This document shows, piece by piece, positions 24,557 through 35,493 of a DNA stretch of 64,000 bases. The DNA lies in NCBI GenBank assembly GCA_024516155.1, contig JAJJXM010000003.1, positions 992,001 to 1,056,000 on the forward strand, written 5' to 3'. How positions within the stretch are numbered: the first letter of the stretch is position 1; every line of letters begins with the position of its first letter. Under the pieces are notes generated by a model. That model was not told the origin of the DNA and did no database searches. It saw only the letters and a program-made list of their open reading frames with translations. Source of the stretch: Pyronema omphalodes (Eukaryota; Ascomycota; Pezizomycetes; Pezizales; Pyronemataceae). The translations under genes and the position numbers were made by a program.

Positions 24557-26986
24557 ATGTCAGCTCCACCACCCGCCGGCGCGTCCACGCCAGCGACCAC
24601 AGCTCAGTCCGCATCTACAGAACCACCCACCAGGCCCTCTCTAGGAGTCGTTAAACGACGTGAAGCCAATAGTAATCCTCTCGTTGCCCGTTCAAAACCC
24701 GTCCGTCGCCCTGTTGGAGCACGACCCACTGGCATCTCCACGGCTCGCGTTGGTGTAAATCCTCCCACCAACCTTGTTAGGCCTGGCCCCTCCACGGGCC
24801 CGGTCATGAAGACGGAAATCAAAATCGAGCCAGAGATTAAAACCGAAATCAAAACCGAGATCAAGGAAGAGCCTATGGATTCAAACCGGTTCCAGGAGTT
24901 CAAACTTACGACTACAAAGAGAGAGATTCTTGCTGGTTACAGACACCATGTTATGAGGCTTCAAAGCAAACGTCGGGTAAATCCTATGGATCCCGAAGAG
25001 TTTACTATGCCAGTTAGGTTGCACAGAAGAGACCCTAAGGCACCGCTACAGGGAGGAAAGGAGCAGGAGCTTGCGGCTTTAGCGGAGAAGGAGAAGGGTA
25101 CGGAGGGCGATGATCCTATGGCTGCAGAGGAACGGGCCAAGCGGGAAGCGGAGAAAGCTGCACAGGCAGAGAAGATTGCACCATACGGAGGAGCACAGAA
25201 GCAGAAGAAACAGGCGTTCAAGAAGAAAACTCAGCAAGTTTTTAAATCAAACGAGGCAGACAAGAAGCTTAGATACGAAGAATATTTTCCTTGGTTCATT
25301 GAAGATTTTGATAATAAGAACACCTGGCAAGGACAACTGGAGCAGCCATTGTCTAACGGAACTTTTTCTATGTTTGTTCTGGATGAGGGAGCATTCAGGA
25401 TGGTACCTATCGAAAAATGGTACAAGTTTACAGAGAAGAACAAGTTCAAGACTTTGAGTATAGAAGAGGCCGAGAACGCCCTCAAGAAAGCAAAGAGAGT
25501 CCCCAGGTGGTTGATGAACATCACGCGATCTGAGGAGAAGGAGGAAGAGGCTAGAGAACGGCAACGGAATCTTTCGGCCTTATCAAAACTCAGTACCCGA
25601 AGAGGAGACCGTTTGGAGAAGCTTCTACCAAAATCCGAAACAGCAGACGCCGACGATTTAGATTTCGACGACGACCGTTTTGCCGATGACGAGGAGGCAC
25701 CCATTATGGACGGAGAGGAGCAGGAGAATAAGGAGATTGAGGTACATTGCGTGAATTTACATTTATCCGGCATTTCTAACCTCTTTCCAGAAACGTATCA
25801 AGAAGGAGCAGTTGTCAGCCAACGTTTTTGACACCCGTGATGAGAAGGAATACGAAGAAGAAGAGCGGGAACGCAAGCGTTTGGCAGCCCTGCGGCGAAA
25901 GGAGGGAAAGAAGACTGCGAAGGCTCTGCGGAACCGTGAGAATAACCACACCTATGATTCCGACTCCGACGAGAACCCATATGCCTCTTCCGTACGTACC
26001 CCTTCTTTTCCCAACGTGTGATACTAACTCTTACAGTCCGAGGAAGAGGATGAAGAGGAGCTGGTCCGTAAGGAGGAAGAGAGGAAAAAGCAAGAAGAGG
26101 AGAAAAAGAAGGAAGAGGAGCGTAAGAAGGCCGAGGCTGCCTCTGCTAAGGAACAGGAGAAGAAACTGGTCCCTCCCACCAGCGCACCGGAGTTAAAGCC
26201 CAAGGTATCACCCAAGAAGGCCGCCAAACCTGCCGGAATCCCCCTCGACAAGAAGGCCCCTAACAACCTCAAGCGTGCCGGATCCGACGAACTTTCCGAG
26301 TCCGGAAACGAAAAAGCCCGCAAGAAGCCCAAGAAGTCGCAAGTAGCAGCAGCAGCTCCAAGCTCTCAACCAGGATTAGGTCAGAATCTACACCAAAAGC
26401 TCGTGAAGCTCAAAGTGCCCTCCGATAAAATGTCCCAGATCACCTCGTTAACACCGCTTTCTGCTACAGTCCCGGGTTCGAAGAAACGGAAAGCTACCGA
26501 CGCCGCCGGAAATGGAAGTGGTGAAGATACCGCAGGTGAAGGATCAGATACAGGTGCTAAGAAACAGAGAGTGAAGTTGCTATCAGGTGGCCGATCCTTG
26601 TCTCCTTCGACAACACCCTCCGGAACTGGTTCGAGACAAAACTCTCCTGCTCCTAAGCAGATGGATAAGCCCAAAGCTGCTTCCCCTAACCCCTCAACCG
26701 CCGGAGCTGCTGCACGTGCTGACAGCCCTGCTGCTGTTGGATCTGCTGGTATGTTTTATTCGGCGTTGGAATCAAAGTGTAAATGCTTACTGAAGATACA
26801 GTCCCCATCACTGATGAGGAGATCCTGGCGGCTATTCCCGACGAAGGAACCACCACTGGTGCTCTCGCCACTACCTTTAAGACACGTTTAGGCAACGCTC
26901 AAGTGAAGGCAAAGTTCGTCGTTAGTCTTAAGCGTCTCGTTGAGAACCGTGGAGGAAAAATGCTTTTCAGGCGTAAGGGTTTGTAA
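24557..26986 (+). CDS. TFG1: Transcription initiation factor IIF, alpha subunit (RAP74/Tfg1)
   Basis: Model join(24557..25741,25791..25991,26037..26748,26802..26986), 760 aa. Introns are only 49, 45 and 53 nt; phases 0, 0 and 1 are consistent. The N-terminal half carries the RAP74 dimerisation region (KLTTTKREILAGYRHHVMRL near 116-135, then EEYFPWFIEDFDNKNTWQG near 240-258 and the WYKFTEKNKFKTLSIEEAE segment). A long charged middle rich in Lys, Glu and Ser follows, and the last 60 residues (ITDEEILAAIPDE...RGGKMLFRRKGL) form the C-terminal winged helix that contacts the FCP1 phosphatase in known homologues. TFIIF binds RNA polymerase II, stabilises the preinitiation complex and promotes start-site selection and elongation in the nucleus. 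Single housekeeping gene, apparently intact. Confidence 0.93.
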
Positions 26987-28020
26987 ATGTCTGGGTAATG
27001 AAGCAAATGATTCTGTAAGGATACCTTGTATGACTTAGAGTATGGTTGGGAAAGCAAGGAAAGTTGTTTGAGACTCAGTGTATTACGCAATATCTATCTG
27101 GCTTGGTTTTTCCTAGCTGGAATAAAAGTCTAATGTGTAAAATACATCTACTTATTGTATTTAAAACTCGATATGAAGCGGTGAAGCTTTCCTGGGGGCG
27201 AGTCCACGCATCCGTATCTTGGGAATGACTCTGCAAAACAATAAGTGAAGATCCCATCATCAGTATGGTTCGAACCCTGAGGGCTAGTGACCAACTGCAT
27301 ATATCTCAGTGGTAAGTAGGTTGTTGACTCAATCGTAACAGGGGTTTTTCACGCCAGCGGTTTTTACGGTATCTGATATTAATGACTCTTATTTCATCCC
27401 ATGTCCAAAGCAACGTCTAAACATTGGTGTTCTAAAAATAGCGTCCTAGAGGGCTGACCCTAATGCAATCGAATTTATGCGTCGTGTCCTTGAGCTTAAG
27501 CTTGTTTTTGAGGTGCAGCAACTAGCTCAATACTTGAGGCTCTTAGTGGCTTCCAGCGGCTTCTAGCGGACTTTAAATTGAACCTTATCCAGTCTATACA
27601 TATCCCGCCGGGCGTGATTGATTTATCATCAGAATCCATGAGCTTCTTTTTTTCTGGAAAGATTTCATGAACAACACCCAATGTCAAATGATTCTTCCAG
27701 AAAGTGGTTTGAAAAGAAAGAAAAAAAAAAGGGAGATTCGGCATAAAAATATCTCTCGTAATTCGTACATACCGAACACGGTTGCACAAAGTCAGCGCGC
27801 GGCGTTCTGTAATCTAAATCGTACATACTTCGTCAGCCGTTGTCAAGCCATCTGATCTGATCCGACCCCACTCATCGTCGCTTCTGCAGAAAGTTTACAG
27901 GCATCAATTGTGGATATGGAGCCACACTCGAATAATATTCCGCAGCCGGATCGCGTCAAACTGTCAGGGCACCACCGTGTCCCGATCATCGGGATCATCC
28001 AACTATTCCCGAAACATCAG

Positions 28021-28029
28021 GCCACGTCA
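28021..28029 (-). promoter_or_regulatory. Possible UPR element (TGACGTGGC)
   Basis: TGACGTGG matches the XBP1/Hac1-type core seen in ER-stress promoters and lies 376 nt before the ERO1 start. A single short match; filamentous-fungal HacA sites are described with a different consensus, so support is weak. Confidence 0.25.
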
Positions 28030-28304
28030 CGCTAAACACTAGGAATTGGCATGACCGGACGGCCCGTGAATTTCAATATAACAGTCAGCTTTCTCCTTTG
28101 CTTATCCACCAACCGCATTCGTTCATCTGTCATCTGTGCTCACGGAAGTTCCAGTTGCTGCTGCCCTAACAGTTGGTTCTAGCTCCCGTTAAAGCAAGGT
28201 GTCCTTTAACCTCATCCGCCACCACAACGGAAGTATACTAATACCGAACTCGGCACATCATCATCCTTCTTCCGCTACTGTCCCTACCTCTCGGCCTCAA
28301 ACGA

Positions 28305-28328
28305 GAACTCGAACTCGAACTCGAACTT
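28305..28328. repeat. GAACTC hexamer microsatellite in ERO1 leader
   Basis: Three exact GAACTC units plus one GAACTT, about 80 nt before the ERO1 start codon. Confidence 0.8.
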
Positions 28329-28404
28329 GAAACTGACCTCCTCGACTGACATCGACAACCTCAATATTACCCCTATCGCGTACAACCAACACCATCGACC
28401 AAAT

Positions 28405-30284
28405 ATGCGTTATAGAATACCCTTCTTAACGGGAATAGTGGCCGTAGCAGCTACTGCTTCTGCTCAGGATCAGTTCTGTACTGTAAGCTTCCCAGCTTGT
28501 GATCCCCTACTTCCTGTAAGGCTCTCTCTAACCCGCTCCTCCAGCAATCCCCGCACGCGTCAATACCCGACTGCCAAACAACTTATAAGGCAATTGAAGA
28601 AATCAACACAGCGCTCCGTCCCGATCTAACTGATCTCACCCAAAATACCGACTACTTCTCGTATTACCGTCTCGACCTCTACGGAACTAGTTGTCCCTTC
28701 TGGAGCGAAGATGGAACCTGTGGAAACATTGCGTGTGCCGTAACAACCATCGACAATGAAGACGACATCCCACCTATCTGGCGCGCCGAAGAGCTTTCCA
28801 AGCTCGCCGGACCCAAGGCAGCCCACCCAAAGAACCCCCCACCCGCTGAACGCCCCCTCTCTGGACAATTGGGAGACGAGACTTCCGAATCTTGTGTCAT
28901 TGAAGCAGACGAATGTGACGAGCGCGATTACTGCATTCCTGACGACCAGAATGATCGCAAGGGAGACTACGTTTCCCTTCTCGCTAATCCTGAGCGGTTT
29001 ACCGGATACGCTGGCTCCGCGGCCAACAATGTCTGGGAAGCCATTTACCGCGAAAACTGTTTCTCGAAGCCTAATAGTGGCGTCAGCAGCTTTGGGTTTT
29101 CTGATGTTTCCCAAGCTAAGCTCGGCTTTGTCAATATAATGCAGGATAGAGCTGCCCATAAGCTAGGCCCGGACTCAATGGGTCAACCTAAGCTTCCAAG
29201 TGTGGAAGTGGATGATGAGTGCCTCGAGAAACGTGTCTTCTACCGATTGATCTCGGGTATGCACAGTTCCATCTCGGTACACCTTTGCTGGGATTACCTC
29301 AACCAGACCACCGGAACCTGGAGCCCCAACGCGCAGTGCTTTGAGGAGCGCTTCAATGATCATATGGAGCGCATCGACAATTTATACTTTAACTACGCTT
29401 TATTGCTCCGTGCTGTTCAGAAGCTCAAGCACTATGTCCCACAGTACACTTTCTGCGCCTCAGACTACGCCCAGAACCGTATTACCAAAGAGAAATTTTT
29501 CAACCTCATCAACCTATTACCAGAGGAAAAAGTTTACGACGAGTCAAAAATGTTTTTAGCGGATAGTCAAGTCCCTAAGGAAGAATTCATGGTCCGGATT
29601 GGAAACGTCAGCAGAATTATGGATTGTGTTGGCTGCGATAAATGCCGGATGTGGGGAAAGTTGCAGATTCAAGGTTATCAAACTGCAATCAAGGTCCTCT
29701 ATTACTTCGACGAGGATGCGGATTATGAGTCCCTACCTCATCTCAGAAGAACTGAGATTGTCGCGTTGGTGAATACTTTGGACCGTCTCTCTCACTCAAT
29801 ATCAGTCTTGCCGAAATTCTACGAAATGATTGAAGCAAAGAGACGTGCCGAAGCCGGCATTGCTGAAGATCCTAAGATCATTGAACTTATCGAGGATGTC
29901 AACAGCAATGAGAAGACATCTACCAATTCAGAGATTGAAATTGAGAAAACCCCAATCTCCGAAGATGATGAGGATTTCGATAACCGTACCATCTCCGAAG
30001 TGTTCTGGGCTGAGCTGAGCTTGGTATTCCGTATCTGGAAATTCGTTATCAAGTCCTGGTATTACTTCCCTAAGCTTATGTATGTTGTTTCCCCTCTGTA
30101 GCGATTGCTTTGCCTTATATTTCGAGGTGGATATGAGACTAATAGTGAAACCCGCAGATTGACAATGGTACTTCAACAAATCGTGACCCTCTGGGATATG
30201 TTGCTTGGCCGCGAACCCAGCACTCCGCTCTGGCAGTGGAGAGATGATTGGTGGGATCCTACACAGCTTCATTTGGAGTTATAA
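28405..30284 (+). CDS. ERO1: Endoplasmic reticulum oxidoreductin 1 (ERO1)
   Basis: Model join(28405..28482,28545..30079,30158..30284), 579 aa. The ATG at 28405 begins a signal peptide (MRYRIPFLTGIVAVAATASA); in-frame upstream codons are ignored because they would bury it. ERO1 marks in order: paired N-terminal cysteines, SYYRLDLYGTSCPFW, CGNIACAV, the FAD-binding region with FTGYAGSAANNVWEAIYREN, and the CXXCXXC active site Cys387-Cys390-Cys393 (DCVGCDKCRMWGKLQIQG). The C-terminus after the 78-nt last intron is hydrophobic and ends WRDDWWDPTQLHLEL. ERO1 is a lumenal, membrane-associated FAD enzyme that reoxidises protein disulfide isomerase with oxygen and so drives disulfide formation. An alternative first-intron donor at 28519 would add 12 residues. 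No HDEL signal, as expected for fungal ERO1. Confidence 0.95.
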
Positions 30285-31199
30285 GGGGGCTTTCAGGGAA
30301 AAAAAAAATAAAGCCCCACAAAATCTGCCAAGTAAACCCAACAAAACCGACGAACTAAAAAAACAATGCCGGAGAAATTCGTTTCGGTAAAAAGGAGTAG
30401 TTAGTGGAGTTGGTAATGCTGGCGAAAACTTGTTGAAGATTGCTTGAAACTGGTTGGAAATGGTTGAAATTGCTGGAAAGATGATATATATATCCGGTCA
30501 TGTTTCCCTCCACCCCATTGTCTTGACTTCTTTCTCCTCACCTCACTTATTGTTTCCGGCTGCATCTGCATACGGCTTGGGAGTTTTTGGCGTTTTGGTT
30601 TTGGTGTTATGTTTGTCTTTTGTTGATTTACTTTTTCTTATTCTTCATGTCTGTTTCTTTTTTTCTCTTCTTTCTTTTTTTTTTGTTCTTAGAGGAAAGG
30701 ACAGGATAGGACCTAAGACTAGATAGTCTGGGTATGGTATGTGAGACATCTAGATAGGAATTATACTTTATTTATAATAATATGTACGTAAAATTGCAGT
30801 GTAAGTATTGAGATTGAGATTGAATTTGGACTAGTAGTTCTTAATAAATGCTTCGTTGAAAGTATGGAAGTACACTGGATGTGGGAAGTACTTGTGACGT
30901 GGTGAATTCGGTTCACAATCAAAACCTAGTTGGTGCTGTGTCTCCGAACATTGAGATCTATTTAACCACAATCTAAATCTTATTATAAATTTCACTCTAA
31001 TATGCTCGTTGAGAGAGGTGAAGGTTCAGGGCTAAAGAAGAAAAATTCTAAATGCGGGAATTCAGTTCGTTCCAATTTAAAAGCTATATTAAAAAAAATA
31101 TTCAATCCAACAATCGTCCATAACGATACCGATAACTCAATCAACAACGCAGCGTCAAAAAACCCCTGATCCACAACTCCTAAACTCCATTCGCGCACT
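30285..31199. other. Convergent 3' intergenic region (ERO1/PMS1)
   Basis: T-rich and A-rich terminator-like sequence between two genes that end toward each other, with AATAAT/AATAAA-like motifs near 30770-30850. No gene seen. Confidence 0.6.
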
Positions 31200-34100
31200 C
31201 TATATCTCCTCCGCATAACTCTCCACCACCTCCGCCCAATTTTCACCTCCCCAATTAACCCCACCCCCCATCCTCCTCTCATCCCATCTCCTTATCCCAC
31301 CTAACTCCGCCAGATGCCTCATCGTCGGTCTTCCATGCGGACAATTCCACGGCTTCTCCATTTCTCCCATATTCCTGACAATCCTCTCCATTTGTTTCTT
31401 AGTCAGTGCTTTTCCCACCATAACACTCTTCCTACAAGCTCTCATCGCAAACATAGCTCTAGTTTTCTTCGGTCTAATACTATCCAACGCGGCACCTTGG
31501 TGTTGATGGATCAAATGTATAATCTCCTCTAAATCCTCGACTCCGAAAATAGTTTCCTTGCTCATTGGTAACGATTTCAAACGACATCTTTGACCTGTTG
31601 GCGCTTCTGGGTCTACCTCTACAACGAATCCGTTACGGCGGAATACATCCAGATTATCAGAAACGGCGAGTTCGTCCATAGCCATTAGGTCTAGGACCCG
31701 GGAAACTACTAGGGGTTGGGATTGTACGATGGTTGTGGATTGGAGGGTTTCGAAATTGTATTTCTCGTCGGATGCGTGTTGGTCGATGATGAATAATTCT
31801 GTCCCCCGTGAGGCCAAGATGAAGCCGAGATTGAATTGTCCGTGAACTCGCATGTTGAAGAAATCTTCTTTGGAGACTGTTAATGTGAGTCGGGTTTCGG
31901 CTTCGCTTTCATCGGATGCTGAGGAAGAAAGGCCGTGCTGGGAAGATGAAGGAGGTTGTAGGGATCGGTGGTATTGGCTGGCGAGACGCCGGATGGTACC
32001 GAGAGAGGTGGAGACGGAAGAGACATGGGAGACGGTGCTGAGTGGGCGGGAGTAGTTGAGGGTGCTTAAGGGGCGGTTGAGGATGATCTCAATGGGTAAG
32101 TCGTCTTTGGAGGAGATGGTTGCTTCGGCGAGGCGACGGGCGGCTCGCTTTTTAGTGGCTTCTGCTGCGGCGGAGGCAGCGGTGGGGTGGTAGTCGTCGT
32201 CATCGAAGGATTCTGGCTGTTCTAGAGGTAGAGCTTCCTCTTCTGGCTCTTCCGCTTCCTCTTCGTCGCGGTCTTGATTGGGGCTTTTCTCTGCTTCTAT
32301 TTCTGTTTGCCGTTCGCGTGTTTCTTGTCCTTGCTTATCCAGCTCTTCCTCTTCATCAGAGTCCTCATGATCTGGACCAAGGAATAGTGGGTTCTCGCCT
32401 GCTGTTTTGCAGCAAGCATCTTCTACCCGTTCAGATTCTAGCAGAGTTCCGCTCCTCATCTCCTCCGGTAATTCCTTCGGTGAAGAAATAGGTGCAAAAA
32501 CAAGCTCCACCGACAAACTTCGCTGCCTTCTCACAGGTACCTCATCCTCATCTTCGTCCCTGTCTGCCACTTCCTCATCTTCTACCTCAGCCTCCCCCAT
32601 ATCCTCATCCTCAATCTCCTCCTCCTCCTCTTCATCTTCATCGTCCATTTTCTTCACCTGCGTTCCCGGTGCTAAAAACTGGCTTAAAGCTCCTCCAAAT
32701 GCTTTTACCTCCTTTCTGTTCGTGACAGAACTGTTTACCTTCCTCCTCTTTCTCCGCGCCTCATCTTCCTCTTCCCTTTCATCTACTCTTCCAACTGTCA
32801 CCGGTTCCCGATCTCCAATTGTAATAGTAGCCACAGCATCAATCTTTTTCGTAGGCCGCATTCTAGGCGGTCTCAAGTCCGGCGGTGGCTGCGTTGATGG
32901 AATCTCTTCTTCTTCCTCTCTCATGGGATCCGAGCTCTCTTCTAATAACATATCTGCTGTCGTAGTCCTGGTTGGTGGTTTGAAGGGTACTAGCGGCTTA
33001 TTGGAAAGGCGGGAGATATTGGATGTAAGGTGATATTGAGGAGGTCCCTTGTTGACCTTTACTGCTGCCATTGGTGGTGAACTGGGCATCTCTCGTCCCG
33101 GTAATCCATGGTGTGGGGCTGGTGATGTGCGAAGGTCCATTGCATCCACCGGCTCTGAAAGTCCTGTATACCGTGTCCTCGTATCCCTTTCCTTCATATT
33201 CTTATCGTCACTTCCAGCGAATAACGACGTCTGTTTCCATCCCTTCTGCGTCCCCCCTAGCTGGCTTGCAGGTAGTGTCTGTTCATGGTTTTCGAATAGC
33301 TCATTCAGAGCCGTCTTGAGATTCTCTAGTAACTCTGTCTGGTCATGTAATAGGATGGTCCTTTTGTCCGGTGAAACATTGACATCGTAAGCGTTTGTAT
33401 CCATTATCAGATCTGCAAAGATGAACGGAGATTGTGTGACATTGAAAGATTTGTAAACTTCATTAAAAGCCTTGGAAATTTGTGGTAATATGCAAGGCCG
33501 AGAGTTGACGAAAAACATTTGCCTGTCTGGAGCATTCCGTCCCTCTGCCACCACTGGACGGGAGATGTGACCGAGAATTTTGACGGTACGACTTTTTGCG
33601 GGGGCATTGGTCTTTTTGGTGGGAGTGAGGCTGAATTCAAGATCTAGGGGAACGAGAGCTACGAGGGTTTTGGCACCGAAGACGTTGGAGATGTTTTCCC
33701 TAGTGGTGGGATTTCCTTTGGTGGCGAACGCGGGAGTTCGTTTCCTAATATCAGACATTAAGTATATGCACCTTTAAGACTGTATGGATAGGAACTGGAA
33801 AAATACCCCTTCGCCGGCTGATTCCAAACACTGAACTTGACGCCAACACAAATACTTGCATATGCCTGCAATAAATTCAACACTTTACTGTAATCCCTCT
33901 TCACATTCCTTTCCAGTTCCCTTCTTCTCACAGGTAGGTTCTTGAAAAGACCGGATACCGTTATACTTGTCCCCTTCTGCGCTGCTACCATGGTCTTACT
34001 TTTTACCTTCCCCGAGTTCTCAAACTCCAGTTTGGTCCCCTTGGGTGCCTCATTTTCCGTTGCCGTCACCACCGTAAAGTCGCTCAGAGCACACAACGAA

Positions 34101-34492
34101 CTCAAAGCCTCTCCACGAAATCCAAACGTAGTAACATTATCCAAATCATCATACGAGGTGAGTTTGGAGGTAAAATGCTTCAAGGCAATGGAATCGTAAT
34201 TCTCAGGGGAAATTCCTGAGCCGTTATCGACGACTTCGAGCGAGTCCAGGCCATAGTTCCGAAACCGGACTTCGATTGAGGTAGCTCCGGCGTCGAGGGA
34301 GTTTTCGATTAGTTCTTTGGCTGCGGAGGAGAAGTCGACTATCACTTGACCAGATTGGAGGTGGTGAACCTTAGGAGGGTAGTGTTAGCGGGGCACCACT
34401 TGACGACGGACTGAAGAGGCTGGATGCGGTTTGAGTTGAGAGGAATTGAGACTCACAGAGCGTCCATCAATTGGCTTAATCAGTGCCGACAT
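31200..34492 (-). CDS. PMS1: DNA mismatch repair endonuclease, MutL family (PMS1; human PMS2 type)
   Basis: Model complement(join(31200..33744,33807..34369,34457..34492)), 1047 aa. Exon 1 encodes only 12 residues (MSALIKPIDGRS) and is joined by an 87-nt intron to VHHLQSGQ; the next intron is 62 nt. The N-terminal GHKL ATPase shows KELIENSLDAGA (30-41), DNGSGI, GFRGEALSS and the GTSITVSGLFKNLPVRRREL strand. The middle is a long, acidic, poorly conserved linker. The C-terminal domain holds the metal-dependent nicking motif DQHAX2EX4E (from residue 854), ACRKS and CPHGRPTM. With MLH1 it forms MutL-alpha, which nicks the error-containing strand after MutS recognition in the nucleus. All catalytic motifs are present, so it should be functional. 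Long open frames on the opposite strand come from its acidic linker. Confidence 0.95.
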
Positions 34493-34807
34493 GACTGTAG
34501 ATATCACTGACTTCACCGGAACCTACAGTAAGTCAAGGTGGAGGACGTGTGCACTTTACGCGTCGTGGAGCATGCGCGTATACTAGCGTGTTATCCCTAG
34601 CGTACCGAGCTTATCAGCTACTCTAGCTAGAGTACATAGCCCTGTCCCTACTGTACCTGGTTACCTACATACTCAACCACCTACCTCCTCCGTAGCAGCA
34701 CCCCCGGAACCTCCCGCCCCCAGCTCCGGCAAACGCGTAATAGTGTTTCACGTCTCAAAGGGTCTTGCACGATGCCTCTTCCCAACCACCACCGCCATAC
34801 GACCACC
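34493..34807. promoter_or_regulatory. Bidirectional promoter between PMS1 and dynactin subunit 6
   Basis: Only about 300 nt separate the two divergent start codons, so the genes share a promoter region. It contains repeated CTAG-type stretches around 34575-34640. No clear TATA box in either direction. Confidence 0.55.
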
Positions 34808-35493
34808 ATGGCACCCAAGTCACGACTCGGCGACCATGTTGCATCGCGACCTCCGTGCACCTTATCGACAACCATATTAATCTCGGAGACTGCGCAACTC
34901 ACGGGATCTCACCCGATTTCGATAGGAGAACACACTGTTCTACATCCGCGCTGTAGGCTGAACTCGACGCTCGGACCTATCACCATAGGAGACTATTGTA
35001 TCCTGAATGAGCGCGTGAATATTGCTGCGCCGGATAAAGAGGGGTGTACGATTGAGAATTATGTTATGGTGGAAATGAATGCGATGGTGGAGGCTAGGAG
35101 TGTGGGAGAGGGGACGTTCATAGAGGTTGGGGCTAAGCTGGGAGGAAAGTGTGTCGTGGGAAAGGTGGGTTCTACTTCTGTTGATGGGCTTTGTGAGCTT
35201 GGGAGAGGGATTGGGAACTGCGAGATGGCCTGAGAACCATCGTGGATGATTAGGGGGGGGGGGGGGGGGGTTCTAAGAAATTTGACTGACTATGGCAATA
35301 GAACTGCAAATTCTCGCCATTAACAACGGTTGGGGAGGAGGAGGTTGTGGAAGATGATATGGTTATCTACGGCTACGGCGAGAGGAGAAAGGATATGAGT
35401 GCCAATAAGGAAACGAGGAAGAAGCTTGTGGAACGGCAGATCGAAGGACTACGAGCATTGATCAAGAGCGATCGGGCAAAGTTTTTGACGTAA
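34808..35493 (+). CDS. Dynactin subunit 6 (p27, left-handed beta-helix)
   Basis: Model join(34808..35164,35302..35493), 182 aa. The start at 34808 (ACCATGG context, MAPKSRLG) is preferred; an in-frame ATG at 34772 would add the low-complexity MPLPNHHRHTTT. The protein shows hexapeptide-repeat sequence typical of left-handed beta-helices (ISIGEHTVLHPRCRLNST, GPITIGDYCILNERVNI, CTIENYVMVEMNAMVEA, VGEGTFIEVGAKLGGKCVVGK), followed after a 137-nt intron by CKFSPLT, VIYGYGERR and a basic helical tail. p27 and p25 cap the pointed end of the dynactin complex that links dynein to cargo. The intron contains an 18-nt G run and is longer than most introns here. Divergently transcribed from PMS1. Confidence 0.85.
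35253..35270. repeat. Poly-G tract (18 nt) inside an intron
   Basis: Lies within the single intron of the dynactin subunit gene. Such a run could slip in length and, as RNA, could form a quadruplex near the splice donor. Confidence 0.85.

Larger units (their letters stand above)
26987..28404. other. Intergenic: TFIIF 3' flank and ERO1 promoter
   Basis: No gene seen; short ORFs lack domains. The sequence around 27268-27277 (GGTTCGAACC) looks tRNA-like but does not fold. The last 400 nt contain a possible unfolded-protein-response site and a hexamer microsatellite ahead of ERO1. Confidence 0.6.

Noticed and set aside
25231..25773. 180-codon minus-strand ORF
   Set aside because: Antisense shadow of the charged region of TFIIF alpha.
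27265..27345. Possible tRNA (GGTTCGAACC and CTCAGTGGTAAG nearby)
   Set aside because: The B-box-like and A-box-like motifs are in the wrong order on either strand and no acceptor or T stem forms.
32407..33033. 208-codon plus-strand ORF of serine runs
   Set aside because: Antisense shadow of the acidic linker of PMS1.
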